Positions 1 through 12,653 of a DNA stretch of 64,000 nucleotides are shown in pieces; positions within the stretch are counted from its first letter, which is position 1; each line of letters opens with the position of its first letter. The stretch is from Pegea sp. RAD2-039 (lineage: Eukaryota; Chordata; Thaliacea; Salpida; Salpidae). The notes below the pieces were generated by a model. That model was not told the DNA's origin, did not search any database, and was given only the letters and a program-made list of their open reading frames with translations. Location of the stretch: contig JAQGEQ010000318.1 in assembly GCA_034620365.1 (NCBI GenBank), positions 372,001 through 436,000 of the forward strand, given 5' to 3'. Both the position numbers and the translations under genes were made by a program.

Positions 1-199
1 CAGTTGTTTAATAATTAGTTTGTCAGAATTTTCTTTACATTTTTGAATAAATAAAATAAAATAACTGTTTGACTTTATTGTTGTAACTAATAAAAGATAA
101 TCTCTTTAATAATCTCTTCAGCGACTTTTCACCAACCACCTCATGATAGCATCATGAAGCTTATTTGGGCTAACCAATAACATCATTAATATCAATAGA

Positions 200-420
200 A
201 GCTGATATCAGCATTTGCATCAGTAGGACACCTGGTACATTTAATCTGGCATAATACAAAGCTATCTTTTAAAACCAAGGCGACCATTTATAGAGCGTTT
301 GTCTCTTGTAAGCTATCGTACGTTAGCAAAACATGGACCTTGTCGAAAGCTAATGAAATTAAAATAAAAACTTTTTGTTTTCGATTTTCTTGTCTTTGTC
401 AAGATAAATTTTAACGTGAC
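200..420 (+). mobile_element. LINE reverse-transcriptase C-terminal remnant (unit A)
   Basis: Conceptual translation gives a decayed stretch resembling the region after the reverse-transcriptase domain of non-LTR retrotransposons. It contains WHNTKLSFKTKATIYRAFV, then a TWTLSKANEIKIKTF-like segment, matching the family pattern W.N.KL...TK..IY.A.V......TW.L. No upstream reverse-transcriptase core or endonuclease is present. Equivalent fragments lie at a similar place before every kelch copy, so it was part of the unit before amplification. Family assignment comes from recalled motif similarity only. Confidence 0.55.
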
Positions 421-849
421 AGCAAAAGATCTCAAACTAGAAAGTTTTGAAGCAAACTAATCTGCCAACAATGTAGTTCATGCTAACATCAAAGGCTTCA
501 CATGCTCTACTACTTTTACTATTAATTTCAGAAAGGTCTTAAACAAATTATTTTTTCTAGTTACTATATAATGTTAATTATGAAAATGATTTTTCGATTT
601 CTTTCAGTAAGTTAGGGAAAATAAAAATATTTTTCTAATTTTCTAGATTGATTTATTTTTGAAATTATTTTGTAGATTTTTGGATTTTTCTAATTTCGAA
701 TTATTTGAATTTTTTCTGATGATTTTTACATATGTTGTAATTATTAATTTTTAGATTTTACAATTTTAAATTATAGTACTTTTATTTACAGCTACCTATA
801 ATATTATTTCAATAGTATTAGTAATTATAATATAACAGTAAAATATTTT

Positions 850-866
850 GCCGCCGACGTAAATGG
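850..866 (+). promoter_or_regulatory. Conserved GC-rich element upstream of kelch copy A
   Basis: GCCGCCGACGTAAATGG stands out in very AT-rich surroundings and recurs before all eight copies: 850, 8564, 17070, 27657, 36124, 45352, 52035 and 60723. Its distance to the ATG is 666-676 nt every time. It contains GACGTAA, close to a CRE/ATF half-site, which echoes the intronic TGACGTCA sites. A promoter or enhancer role is inferred; conservation could simply reflect recent duplication. Confidence 0.35.
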
Positions 867-1522
867 TTTTCATCATTCGTTTTCAGATTACTGTCATCTG
901 CTAATTAACTCTATGTAACTAGCGTCTATCATTATTGCAGTTGTCATTATTGTTAGTTGTCTTCTTATTACTTTGAATAAATCTCTTTATAAGAATTATA
1001 TTTACTTTCATTGAAAAATTTACCATCGTTTTGTTTTATCTACTATTTTTTTAATTTTTGGAAAACATTTTTGATTAATCTTTTTCTAAATTTTTCTTTT
1101 TATATCAAACTTTTTTAATTAATTTTAGTGAAATATTTTTCTTTTAATTTTAATGATGCTACTTGATTAAATCGTTTCTATAATTTAATATATTTTCTTA
1201 TGATTTTATATTTTTGTATTTAATTTTAACTAATTTAACCTTGGTAGTTTATGATTATAATAATTACTTTTTATCAAAATATGTTCGGCGTTTTACTGTT
1301 ACAAGTTCTAAAAAATTTCTTTTAAAAGTTTGAAAAAAATTGCTAATATTTAATTCAAATACTTTTTTTCTTTTGATATTATTTATTATTTATTTTAGAT
1401 TATTTTTCCGATATTTCGATTTATTTGGTAGTTTTAAAATTAAACTGTTTATATAAATCAACTAATTCATTTATATAACATCAACAGTTGGTAGATTTTC
1501 TAAACTTGTTAATTTCATCAAA

Positions 1523-4356
1523 ATGGTAGATAGATTAAATAACAAAGTTGTTTTCGATTCAATTATGCCACCTACAGATGATAAAAGGTTAGTAGAATTT
1601 TGTGTCTTCACTTAAAATTGTTCGCTAAGTAAACTTACTTTAAATTCACCTTTTATTTAAAATAAACACAAATTAGAAAATTATTTATGTTGCATTTAAA
1701 AAGATTAATAACTTAAATTTTATCGATTTTAACTTGTAATTATTATATTTCTTAAATGTTTTAGAGTCATTTTAGTGTTACTCAATTATTTAAAAGAATT
1801 TAAATTTTATTGTTTTATTTATTTATAAATTTAAGAACTGAATTAAGTATTTTTGATTTTAATTATTCACTTTTTTTATTTTATCAAACTTGTTTCTAAT
1901 TCTTTATTTATAATTTGATACTAAAGTAAATTATACTTTTGATAATTTTAGAGATGAAGTTTCGGAAGTTGATAATTGTACAAATCTTCATCAACTTAAA
2001 CTGAATGACTCTTCTGAAGATTCTCAGGTTCATGATGTTAGCATCAAAGTGAAATTAAATGAATTTGAAAGAAGTTTCAATTGTGACAAACGTATATTAG
2101 TTGCTGCTTCTCCTTATTTTGAAGCAATGTTTCGTGGTAAGTTAGATTCAAGTTTCAACTTCAATTGTAAAATAGCTGAATATACAAAAAACTATTTGAA
2201 TTTATTAAGGTGGATTTAAAGAATCATATTCTCGTGAAGTTACCTTAAATGAGGTAGACCCAAATGTATTCTCTGATCTTCTAGGATACATTTACACAAA
2301 CAAAATACAAATCAATGAAGAAAACGTTGAGAAACTGATGATTGCAGATTCCATGTATCAAATAAATGGTTTAGAGAATTTATGTAGCAAGTAAGCTAGT
2401 TTTTTCAAATCAGTTTCTTTCAATAGTTTTTGTAATTATACTTTATCAATTACAGCTTTTTGGAAAGTCAAATAGAGATTTCCAACTGTATTGGATTTTC
2501 AACATTTACTGAGAATTATGGATTTTTGGAGCTTTCAACGAAAATAGGAAAATTTATTGGAAAAAACTTTATAGAAGTAAGAAAATAGAGAAATGATATT
2601 TTCTTGACTAAAACATTTTAAGTAGAAAGATTTTTTCTACTTCATCAAACTTAAATATTTATGAAATATTTACTTGCTTCGTTATTTCTACTGATTTTGT
2701 TCTTTTCATATTTAATAAGAAAAAGTTTTTGATTGATCTCATGATATTTACCAGATTTCTAAATGTGATGAATTCAAATTACAACCAGACTCTGTAATTT
2801 GTAAACTAATTTCTAAAGATGAGCTTCATGTGATTTGTGAATCCCAAGTATTCAATGTTCTTTTAGATTGGATCAAATATGATTTAACTTCAAGAAAACA
2901 TTGTTTAAATAAGTTAATTAAGAACGTAAGTATCTAGAAACTATAAAGTTGTAGACTTGTGGGTATAAAATTGTGATTTCTCTAGGTACGATGCCATTTA
3001 ATAAATCCAAATTTTATTTCGATGAAATTAGAAAGTTGTGATGTAATTAGAGATACTTGTTATGAATGTCTCAGCAAGGTCCTCGATGACCTCAAAGCTT
3101 TCATCCCAATTGAAAGTAAGCCAAGACAACTTGATATTCGGCAGGTAAGATTATTTAATTAAATACTTTTCACTTCAACGACTGACATATGACGTCACAG
3201 GTGATCTACATCGTTGATGCATCTTATAGATCTTATGAGAAATCTTTGGAAAGTGTAAAGTTCCGTTTGTCTGAAACAGATGTTTGGTTTAAACTTCCGA
3301 AGATATGTCTTCCAGGAGCTGAGAGATCTGTTGTCATCAACGGTTTCATTTATATTATAAAGATGAATGGTCATTTGGAAAGGTTAGAAGCATGAAGCAA
3401 ATGATGACATCATCATTGCAAACTAAATATGACGTCATCACATTTCTAGATTCAACCCAATTTTAAATGAGTGGAAGAAGTGCAAAAGTTTAAACGGTCG
3501 ATTGTTTTGGCCGAAAATGGAAGTTGTTCAAAATGAATTGTATCTTTTTCAAGGTGGTATTGAAAACAGATTGATGAAGTGAGTGATGAAATGACATTTC
3601 AACCAAAACTTTATATTCCAAAAACTCTTTTGTTATTTCCAGATACGATCCGATCACTGATGAATGGACGCAAAGAGCTTCATTAAATAGATTCCGTAAC
3701 TTTTTCGGTTGTGCTGTCTTCAACCGGATGTTGTATGTTGTCGGTGGTTACGGTTTGTATAACCCAGTTTCTTGTGTGGAGAAATATGATCCACAGAGGG
3801 ACGAATGGAGTTCTGTAAAATCGATGTTGACACCTCAAAGTTTTCTAGGTATTTTCTGATGACGTCACGATGACGTTTTGATCTTATGATGATAACTAAC
3901 TCTAAAATCATTAAAGATGTAGTCACACTTGGCAACTATATCTACGCCATTGGTGGTTTGAATTACGGAGAAGGTTCAAAAACTGTTGAAAGATACGATG
4001 TCCTCAATGATAATTGGGAGTTTGTAGCAAGTATGAAATATGCAAGATACTTCCCAAAAGCTGTTGTCTTTAATAAGAAGATTTATGTTTTTGGTAAAAC
4101 TTTTCTGATGTTTGGAATTGAAAAACTTTTTAATAAAATTTTTATGATGTTTACAATAATTTGCATAATTGTGATGAACTTGTTGATTGTTTCAGGAGGT
4201 TTATCTGTAAGAGATGATGTTGTTAAAATTGTCGAATGTTACAATGAAGTAACAAATGAATGGAAAGAAGTTGCAAGAACGAATGAATGGATTGATCAAG
4301 TAGTAGTCAGCTATCAACCATGTGTACCTGACATATGTGAAAATTTCCCATTTTAA
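1523..4356 (+). CDS. Kelch-like BTB-BACK-Kelch protein, copy A
   Basis: Eleven exons: 1523-1587, 1952-2136, 2210-2390, 2456-2576, 2755-2925, 2986-3144, 3201-3382, 3450-3578, 3643-3848, 3917-4093, 4196-4356. All junctions are GT-AG and keep frame, giving 578 residues, a normal KLHL length. The BTB domain spans about residues 48-150 (core ILVAASPYFEAMFRG), BACK about 150-290, and a six-bladed propeller 295-578. Blades 1-3 lack the Gly-Gly doublet; blades 4-6 have it (YVVGGY, YAIGGL, YVFG|G), the last split by intron 10. By family, such proteins recruit substrates to Cullin-3 ubiquitin ligases. The start is the first ATG, conserved in all copies. AATAAA overlaps the stop. Binding-face loops include NRFRNFF, YGLYNPVS and KYARYFP. 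Substrate unknown. Confidence 0.88.
3190..3197. promoter_or_regulatory. TGACGTCA palindrome in intron 6 (copy A)
   Basis: A perfect CRE/ATF-type palindrome sits three bases before the exon 7 boundary, so it overlaps the splice-acceptor region (TGACGTCACAG). The same site occurs at 10899, 19413, 30003, 38464, 46642 and 54377. In copy H it is mutated to TGATTTCA at 62002. Regulatory function is inferred. Confidence 0.4.
3430..3437. promoter_or_regulatory. TGACGTCA palindrome in intron 7 (copy A)
   Basis: A second perfect CRE-type palindrome lies 13 bases before exon 8. A related GATGACATCATC lies about 35 nt upstream in the same 67-nt intron. The palindrome is kept in all eight copies: 3430, 11139, 19653, 30243, 38704, 46882, 54617 and 62242. 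Confidence 0.4.
3860..3876. promoter_or_regulatory. TGACGTCA plus TGACGT half-site in intron 9 (copy A)
   Basis: A third CRE-type palindrome is followed three bases later by a TGACGT half-site, inside the 68-nt intron 9. It is present in all copies, with the palindrome at 3860, 11611, 20146, 30739, 39140, 47317, 55047 and 62738. Three such sites within about 700 nt of a gene body is more than chance predicts in AT-rich DNA. Binding by bZIP factors is inference. Confidence 0.4.
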
Positions 4357-4360
4357 TAAA
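4355..4360 (+). terminator. Polyadenylation signal overlapping the stop codon (copy A)
   Basis: AATAAA begins on the second base of the TAA stop (TTTTAATAAATAAA) and is followed within about 70 nt by a GT-rich stretch (TTGAGGTCGTGTTT). The arrangement repeats at 12103, 20641, 31231, 39630, 47815, 55539 and 63230. If used, the 3' UTR would be only a few tens of bases. Confidence 0.6.
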
Positions 4361-4681
4361 TAAATTTTACTAGTAGATTGCTGTGAAGTTTATTTTCAGT
4401 ATAAAGTTGCTTTTGAGGTCGTGTTTATTTTCAAAAACAACTGATGCTGATGTTTTTATGATTTTATTTCTTGTTGATTCATTTGAAACATTTAGTAGAA
4501 TTGATTTATTATTGAAAGATGTTGAACCAACTTAGTAAAACGTGTTGATGTCGTTTATTTCAGAAGATCATTATCCTCTACTGACTTTAGGAAAGTTTGA
4601 AAATCTTCCTTTGATCATCTGTTTTAGAGCCTGAGATGTTGATGATTCTAATTCAAAGTTCTTTACAGTAATATCAGCCAG

Positions 4682-5018
4682 GGTTTACATAGTTTAGGTG
4701 ATGCTAGAGAATTTTGTTTTGAAGTTATTCTTCATTTAAGAAATTTGAATATTTTGTTTAGTTTGATATTTCAAAGTTTGTTTTAGTTACATTAGCAGAT
4801 GAGACTTACTAAGCTTGAATCTCATTTATCAAGTCTTCTTTTTAAGAGGTCAACTTTTAAACAAGTCCTTATTTTCAGCATGTATCTTGGTACTTGGTAA
4901 ATCTAAACTACTTTTACTTGGTTTATTGATCATTTTACATTCTTTACACAACTACGTAAGAAAACTGAAAAAAACCAGTAGCCTCTTTTTGTCATTTTCA
5001 TCTTACACAGAAGATTAA
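4682..5018 (+). other. Unrecognised plus-strand open fragment (class I spacer, A-B copy)
   Basis: Two short open segments, 4682-4786 and 4815-5018, have protein-like composition. The first reads GLHSLGDAREFCFEVILHL and continues to a TAG; the second is leucine-rich and contains FSACILVLGKSKLLLLGLL. Related versions lie at 23782-24111 and 48141-48470, the last interrupted. No start, splice pattern or family is recognised; it may be a decayed gene fragment carried in the repeat unit. Confidence 0.25.
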
Positions 5019-7910
5019 ATGCTTATTTCGTCATGCAATATTTGAAATGACTCCATGCTTCACAGTAAATGTAATATACTCGTGATAATTACTTATCATT
5101 GATGCTATCTAAGCATACACCATAAGTGATAGATGTATTAGGCTTTTTCTGTAATAAGTCAATATCAATTATAAAGTATAACATATAAGCTTATTCAAAT
5201 AATATAATAAATATGGCCACAATTTCCGATTAGTAATATTTATATAAACGTAATTAAGACTTCTAAAATAAAAATATTTGAATAAGTTAAGTGTTTATTA
5301 GTAGTAAGTTTTGATTGTTTTTAATCAAACATGAAATTAAACGCAAGCAGGTTATTGATTAGCTTTCAAAGTGAGTAAAAAATGGTTTGTTTACGATGCT
5401 AGGAAAAGAAATTCTTTTATGATTATTGAAGTGAAACCATTGATTTTGCTCAATGTCATGATATTCGCATCTCATATGTCTTTTTGATCTTCTTTTTCTC
5501 CATCACTTGGTTAACATTTCTTTGAGATTAGGCAATCTGCAAGTTTTTTATTGTTTCTAAGCTAATCAAGTTGTAAAGTGACAAATAGTAGTCACAAAAT
5601 CAGAATCATAAAATCAGAAATAACAAATTTATTAATTTGTGAATTGCTTTTAATATTCTACATAATAGAAGGTAATTTATTTGTTGCAATTCTTGTAAAA
5701 TCAAATGTTATAAAAGGTCATCATACAAATTCAAGAAATGGAATACAAACAGTTAAAAAAACTGCAAATTAGAAAATATTGACAATTTTCTTTTACAGAA
5801 GACTTTTTTCAAGTCAAACTTGATTTTAATCACAAACAGATTACATATATTTTTTCATCACTACAAAATTCTTTCAGTTTAAATGAAGATTGATGTCAAA
5901 TAGCAACTAAACAAAACATCTAATTTAATAAATTTCGTATTATTGATTATTACACTGATGTTTAAGAAGTTAAAACATACTATTTATTCATTTCAATCAT
6001 ACTTTAATCTAACTTTGTTATTTACCCTTTTAGTAAAACAAAATTTTATACAATTAATATATCAACGATTATGTATCTAAAAACATTTGAAATTTTAAAA
6101 TCTAGTAACAACTTTATGTTAAATTAATGTTTCTAAACATTCATTTTGTTGATATATTTTAGTTTATTTTTTTGGTTTAATATATTTAGTTAATATATAT
6201 ATATATAATTTGGTCAGCATTGACAGTTATTAAACGTTTAAATTCAATTAATATTTTTACAATATTACATTTTAGCAAGAACTGAATTTGATTTTCAGAA
6301 TTGTCTTGTAAGAGTTTCTATGAGGTTATAAAGTATTCAGGAATTGTGCAAAAATGAAAGTCCCATGGTCGTATATGTTTGCAGCTGTAACTTTTTCAAA
6401 TATTATCAGAGATTTATAGTAGTGAGATCATATGCTAGAAGCATAAAGTTTGAAAGGTGGTAATTACTTCAGTTTTTTTATGTCAAAGCTTCGTATTCGA
6501 AAGCTGATGAAAGCATTACATTAAGCAAGTTTAGTTTAATAAGCTCATATCAATGTAAGATGGTTTACTAAATTCTTTGATAAAGAAAATAAGAATTTTG
6601 AAAAAAGAATATAGAAACTATCACGATGATTATCTAGGTTAAAATTCAATTAATTGTCTAAAGTTGTTTTATTTCCACAAATATTTCTCTTTGTTTAATA
6701 GATTAGTGGTTAGATTTACCTCCACAGTTTATAAAACCTAATATTTGACTATATTAAATTTTCAAGTCATTTTAGTGTAACCAACCATTATCCTTATAAT
6801 AATAATGAAAGTTTTAGAAAAGTAATATTTTTTACTTTTTATAAAATTTATCGTATTTGGGTCATAAGATAAGATTTTAAAGAAATAATAATGAAATCAA
6901 AATAAAATATTTGGAAAGTAGTTAGAAAAGATTCTTGTTGAAGTAGTTAATAATCAATTGTAAACTAAACTGAGTTTTTTAAAGACGTTTCAGTGTTCAC
7001 TTTCAGTAAAAGTTTAATTTTCACATTTGTATTTAGGAAATATTGATGTAAGTAATTGTTATAAAACATTTCAGTTTAAACAAAACTGACAAATAATTTC
7101 AAAACTTTTATTAATTCATGCTTTTACCACCCACATTTATATAAATAATGAAATTTTAAAGTTAATAAATCATTATTACCAAGCAACTATACAAAAAATT
7201 AGGTTTCAGTTTATCTAAGAATCATTTTTCTATCATTGTTCATTATTAAATGTTGACCAGAATGTTGATCTTAAAACAGCCGAAAATTGAAGAAAATAAA
7301 CTTCCAGGATTTTTAAATAAATGTTTTACTACTAATTAGATGGAATAACAACGAATTAGAAAAAGGTTAAATCGATTGTATATAAAAATGTGGTTTATAA
7401 AATTAAGATTGATTCTAACTTTGTCGTCAAAGATACAAAATATTTATACTTGATAAAGAGTAATGTTTCCTATCTAACGCTGAAGTTATCTTTCCAAACT
7501 GTGAAGGAATATAGTTGTTTCAAAAAAAGGTGTAATAGTAAACCATGAAAGAAAATTTTTATTTATTGATCTCGAATTTACTTTTCATATCATAAACATC
7601 TATATAATAGACTTCTATTGTAAATTCAATAAATATATATAATTGAATTTCAATAGAGTAAGTATAAATTTCTTTCTATCTACATAGCTTACAAAGTTCA
7701 GCAGAAATTCTTTCAGTTGTTTAATAATTAATTTTCAGAGTTTTATTTACATTTTGAAAAAATAAATTAGAATAACTGTTTGACTTTATTGTTGTAAATA
7801 GTAAAAGATAATCCCTTTAATAATCTCTTCAGCGACTTTTCATCAGCCACCTCATGATAGCATCATGAAGCTTATTTCGGCTCACAAATAACATCCTTAA
7901 TACCATTACA

Positions 7911-8133
7911 AGCTGATATCAGCATCTGCATCAGTAGGACACCTGGTACATTTAATTTGGCATAATACAAAGCTATATTTTAAAACCAAGGCGACCATTT
8001 ATGAAGCGTTTGTCTCTTGTAGGCTATCGTACGTTAGCAAAACATGGACCTTGTCGAAAGCTAAAGAAAATAAAATAAAGATGTTCTATTTTCCATTTAT
8101 GTTGTCTCTGTCAAAAATTGAATTTAACGTGAC
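7911..8133 (+). mobile_element. LINE reverse-transcriptase C-terminal remnant (unit B)
   Basis: This has the same truncation and position relative to the gene as the unit A fragment, with extra decay (a TTCTATTTTCCATTTATG-type variant near its end). It is nearly identical to the fragment at 27003 because both lie in the duplicated A-B and C-D segments. Confidence 0.5.
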
Positions 8134-8563
8134 AGAAAAAGATGTCAAACTAGAAAGTTTTGAAGCAAACTAATCTGACAACAATGTACATCATGCTAAA
8201 CATCAAAGGCTTCACATGCTCTACTACTTTTACTAATAATTTCAGAAAGGTCTTTAACAAATTATTTATTCTAGTTACTATATAATGTTAATTATGAAAA
8301 TGATTTTTCAATTTCTTTCAACAAGTTAGAGAAAATAAAAATATTTTTCTAATTTTCCAGATTGATTTATTTTTGAAATTAATTTGTAGATTTTTGGATT
8401 TTTCTAATTTCGAATTATTTGAATTTTTTCTGATGATTTTTACATATGTTGTAATTATTCATTTATAGATTTTACAATTTTAAATTATAGTACTTTTATT
8501 TACAGCTACCTATAATATTATTTCAATAGTATTAGTAATTATAATATAACAGTAAAATATTTT

Positions 8564-8580
8564 GCCGCCGACGTAAATGG
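8564..8580 (+). promoter_or_regulatory. Conserved GC-rich element upstream of copy B
   Basis: GCCGCCGACGTAAATGG lies 666 nt before the ATG of copy B, matching the position in the other units. Promoter role inferred. Confidence 0.3.
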
Positions 8581-9229
8581 TTTTCATCATTCGTTTTCAG
8601 ATAACTGTCATCTGCTAATTAGCTCTATGTAACTAGCGTCTATCATTCTTGTAGTTGTCATTATTGTTAGTTGTCTTCTTATTACTTTGAATAAATCTCT
8701 TTATAAGAATTATATTTACTTTCATTGAAAAATTTACCATCGTTTTGTTTTATCTACTATTTTTTTAATTTTTGGAAAACATTTTTAATTAATCTTTTTC
8801 TAAATTTTTCTTTTTATATCAAACTTTTTTAATCAATTTTAGTGAAATATTTTTCTTTTAATTTTAAAGATGCTACTTGATTGAAATATTTTTATAATTT
8901 ATCTCATTTTCTTATGATTTTATTATTTTGTCTTTGATTTTAACTAACTTAAACTTGGTAGTTTATGATTATAATAATTACTTTTTATCAAAATATGTTC
9001 GGCGTTTTACTGTTACAAGTTCTAAAAAATTTATTTTAAAAGTTTTAAAAAAATTGCTAATATTTAATTCAAATACTTTTTTTCTTTTGAGATTATTTAT
9101 TTTAGATTATTTATCCGATATTTCGATTTATTTTGAAGTTTTAAAATTAAACTGTTTATATAAATCAACTAATTCATTTATATAACATCAGCAGTTGGTA
9201 GATTTTCTAAACTTGTTAAATACATCAAA

Positions 9230-12104
9230 ATGGTAGATAGATTAAATAGCAAAGTTGTTTTCGATTCAATTATGCCACCTACAGATGATAAAAGGTTAGT
9301 AGAATTTTGTGTCTTCACTTAAAATTGTTCGCTAAGTAAACTTACTTTAAATTCACTTTTTATTTAAAATAAACACAAATTAGAAAATTATTTATGTTGC
9401 ATTTAAAAAGATTAATAACTTAAATTTTATCAATTTTAACTTGTAATTATTATATTTCTAATTTGTTTTAGAGTCATTTTAGTGTTACTCAATCATTTAA
9501 AAGAATTTAAATTTTATTGTTTTATTTATTTATAAATTTAAGAACTGAAATAAATATTTTTGATTTTAATTATTCACTTTTTTTATTTTATCAAACTTGT
9601 TTCTAATTCTTTATTTATAATTTGATACTAAAGTAAATTATACTTTTGATAATTTTAGAGATGAAGTTTCGGAAGTTGATAATTGTACAAATCTTCATCA
9701 ACTTAAACTGAATGACTCTTCTGAAGATTCTCAGGTTCATGATGTTAGCATCAAAGTGAAATTAAATGAATTTGAAAGAAGTTTCAATTGTGACAAACGT
9801 ATATTAGTTGCTGCTTCACCTTATTTTGAAGCAATGTTTCGTGGTAAGTTAGATTCAAGTTTCAACTTCAATTGTGAAAATAACTGAATATACAAAAAAC
9901 TATTTGAATTTATTAAGGTGGTGGATTTAAAGAATCATATTCTCGTGAAGTTACCTTAAATGAGGTAGACCCAAATGTATTCTCTGATCTTCTAGGATAC
10001 ATTTACACAAACAAAATACAAATCAATGAAGAAAATGTTGAGAAACTGATGATTGCAGATTCCATCTATCAAATAAATGGTTTAGAGAATTTATGTAGCA
10101 AGTAAGCTAGTTTTATAAATCAGTTTCTTTCAATAGTTTTTGTAATTATACTTTATCAATTACAGCTTTTTGGAAAGTCAAATAGAGATTTCCAACTGTA
10201 TTGGATTTTCAACATTTGCTGAGAATTATGGATTTTTGGAGCTTTCAACGAAAATAGGAAAATTTATTGGAAAAAACTTTATAGAAGTAAGAAAATAGAG
10301 AAATGTTATTTTCTTGACTAAAACATTTTAAGTAGAAAGATTTTTTCTACTTCATCAAACTTAAATATTTATGAAATATTTACTTGCTTCGTTATTTCTA
10401 CTGGTTTTGTTCTTTTCATATTTAATAAGAAAACTTTTTGATTGATTTCATAATATTTACCAGATTTCAAAAAGTGATGAATTCAAATTACAACCAGACT
10501 CTGTAATTTGTAAAATAATTTCAAAAGATGAGCTTCATGTGATTTGTGAATCCCAAGTATTCAATGCTCTTCTAGAGTGGATCAAATATGATTTAACTTC
10601 AAGAAAACATTGTTTAAATAAATTAATTAAGAACGTAAGTATCTAGAAACTATAAAGTTGTAGATTTGTGAGTATAAAATTGTGATTTCTCTAGGTACGA
10701 TGCCATAAAATAAATCCAAATTTTATTTCGATGAAATTAGAAAGTTGTGATGTAATTAGAGATACTTGTTATGAGTATCTCAGCAAGGTCCTCGATGACC
10801 TGAAAGCTTACATCCCAATTGAAATTAAGCCAAGACAGCTTGATATTCGGCAGGTAAGATTATTTAATTAAATACTTTTCACTTCAACCACTGACATATG
10901 ACGTCACAGGTTATCTACATCATTAATGAATCCGGTAGATCTGATGACAAACCTTTGGAAAGTGTAAAGTTCTGTTTGTCTGAAACGGATGTTTGGTTTA
11001 AACTCCCAAAGATATGTCTTCCAAACACTTGGGGATCTGTTGTCATCAACGGTTTCATTTATATGTTAAAGTGGGTAGGTGATATGGAAAGGTTAGAAGC
11101 ATGAAGCAAATGATGACATCATCATTGCAAACTAAATATGACGTCATCACATTTCTAGATACGACCCAATTTTAAATGAGTGGAAGAAGTGCAAAAGTTT
11201 AGAAGATGACTTGTATTTAGACGGTCGAATATGTTGGCCGAGATTTGGAGTTATTGAAAATGAATTGTACATTTTTAAGGATTATTATGAAGGTTTTCAT
11301 TATTTAAAAAAAACTAGAATATTAAAGTGAGTGATGAAATGAGATTTCAACCAAAACTTCATTTGTTAAAAACTATTTTGTTATTTCCAGATACGATCCG
11401 ATCACTGATGAATGGACGCAAAGAGCTTCATTAAATAGATATCGTGAATTTTTCGGTTGTGCTGTCTTCAACCGGATGTTGTATGTTGTCGGTGGTTACG
11501 AAGATTTCTTTAAACCAGATGCTAGTGTGGAGAAATATGATCCACAGAGGGACGAATGGAGTTCTGTAAAATCGATGTTGACATCTCGAAGTCATCTAGG
11601 TATTTGTTGATGACGTCACGATGACGTTTTGATCTTATGATGGTAACTAAGTCTAAAATCATTAAAGATGTAGTCACGCTTGGCAACTATATCTACGCCA
11701 TTGGTGGTTTGAATGGCGGATTTTTAAAGACTGTTGAAAGATACGATGTCCTCAATGATAATTGGGAGTTTGTAGCAAGTATGAAATATGCAAGAGGATT
11801 TCCAAAAGCTGTTGTATTTAATAAGAAGATTTATGTTTTTGGTAAAACTTTTCTTATGTTTGGAATTGAAAAACTTTTTAATAAAATTTTTATGATGTTT
11901 ACAATAATTTGCATAATTGTGATGAACTTGTTGATTGTTTCAGGAAGTCATTCTGGAAGAGAAGATGATGTTAAAATTGTCGAATGTTACAATGAAGTAA
12001 CAAATGAATGGAAAGAAGTTGCAAGAACGAATGAATGGGTTAGAGAAGTCATAGTCAGCTATCAACCATGTGTACCTGACATATGTGTAAATTTCCCATT
12101 TTAA
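9230..12104 (+). CDS. Kelch-like BTB-BACK-Kelch protein, copy B
   Basis: Eleven exons: 9230-9294, 9659-9843, 9918-10101, 10166-10286, 10464-10634, 10695-10853, 10910-11091, 11159-11326, 11391-11599, 11668-11841, 11944-12104. All GT-AG junctions keep frame; the product is 592 residues. Architecture as in copy A: BTB, BACK, six propeller blades. Differences: one extra Gly at the start of exon 3 (GGG for GG), and a 168-nt exon 8 (129 nt in A) that lengthens the blade 3 loop with FKDYYEGFHYLKKTR. Loops include CLPNTWGS, NRYREFF, YEDFFKPDAS, LNGGF and KYARGFP. Copy D is its closest relative, sharing most of these. Expected role: Cullin-3 substrate adaptor; substrate unknown. Confidence 0.88.
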
Positions 12105-12632
12105 TAAATAAATTTTACTAGTAGATTGCTGTGAAGTTTATTTTCAGTATAAAGTTGCTTTTGAGGTCGTGTTTATTTTCAAAAACATTTAGAATAAAAT
12201 CAAAATGTTCTTTCATAAATATTTTCATATTTTTTAATTGTTTGATAATTTACAAAATATAAAAAAGTTTGTTAGAATTTAGAGATTTATTTTAATCATC
12301 AAATCAGATCTTTTTTGTTTGAAGTTATTTAGAAATTGAAGTTCATTAAATTTTTAACAAATTTTTGTCTAATAAGAAACAAATTCTGTGAAATTAGAAA
12401 ATTTATTAACGATACATCTTATAGTGAAGTTCTAAACAAAAGTAGGATTTGATTAATTACTAAAAGTTAACGATTTAAAGATTTGTTCATTCGTCATTTT
12501 CGACATAAACGAAAATGCATTCAGTTCTGACTACAAAATTTTATAATAAATTGTTTAATCAAGATAAAAACTAAAAAAATATTTCACTTTATTCAGCAAA
12601 ATTTTACAACTTTTATAAATATTTTTATAAGT

Positions 12633-12653
12633 ATCATTGACCTCGTCAATGAT
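12633..12653. repeat. Perfect 9-bp hairpin in class II spacer
   Basis: ATCATTGAC and its exact reverse complement GTCAATGAT flank a CTC loop. The element recurs in the spacers after C (one mismatch, near 21172), E (near 40159), G (near 56067) and H (near 63758). No T-run or other sign of function follows. Confidence 0.45.

Larger units (their letters stand above)
1..1522. other. Upstream spacer of kelch copy A (partial repeat unit)
   Basis: This is the 3' part of a repeat-unit spacer, cut by the window edge. It holds a truncated LINE remnant (200-420) and a GC-rich conserved element (850-866), then AT-rich sequence up to the ATG of copy A. The same order recurs before all eight kelch copies. 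A frame of about 80 codons lies 70-310 nt before the start in several copies but is interrupted here, so I do not treat it as coding. Confidence 0.7.
4357..9229. other. Class I spacer between copies A and B
   Basis: This 4.9 kb AT-rich spacer has no convincing gene. It holds an unrecognised plus-strand open fragment (4682-5018), a TA dinucleotide run near 6191-6207, the LINE remnant (7911-8133) and the GC-rich element (8564-8580). From 4681 on it is almost base-for-base repeated at 23781 onward in the C-D spacer, and a more diverged version follows copy F from about 48140. I see no structural RNA in it. Confidence 0.65.

Noticed and set aside
3490..3935. Antisense frames over kelch exons (also 19969, 20006, 46942, 54907, 62595)
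   Set aside because: They are shadows of conserved kelch exons on the opposite strand and cross introns without splice sites.
3886..4356. Continuous 156-codon frame through exon 10, intron 10 and exon 11, present in most copies
   Set aside because: The middle part is intron 10 with clear GT and TTTCAG sites. Reading through it inserts a non-kelch AT-rich stretch and breaks the last Gly-Gly. Intron retention is possible but not supported here.
5578..5772. 64-codon frame in class I spacers (also 24671, 49037)
   Set aside because: It begins with GTG, not ATG, has no splice context or recognisable domain, and is altered by a frame change at its end in the F-G copy.
8928..9185. Open frames of 71-85 codons just upstream of kelch starts (also 17435, 28024, 36491, 45714, 52398)
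   Set aside because: They have near-identical AT-rich, Phe/Leu/Asn-rich composition, no conserved ATG (some begin at TTG), a broken version in unit A, and different C-terminal ends between copies. Conservation is explained by recent duplication.
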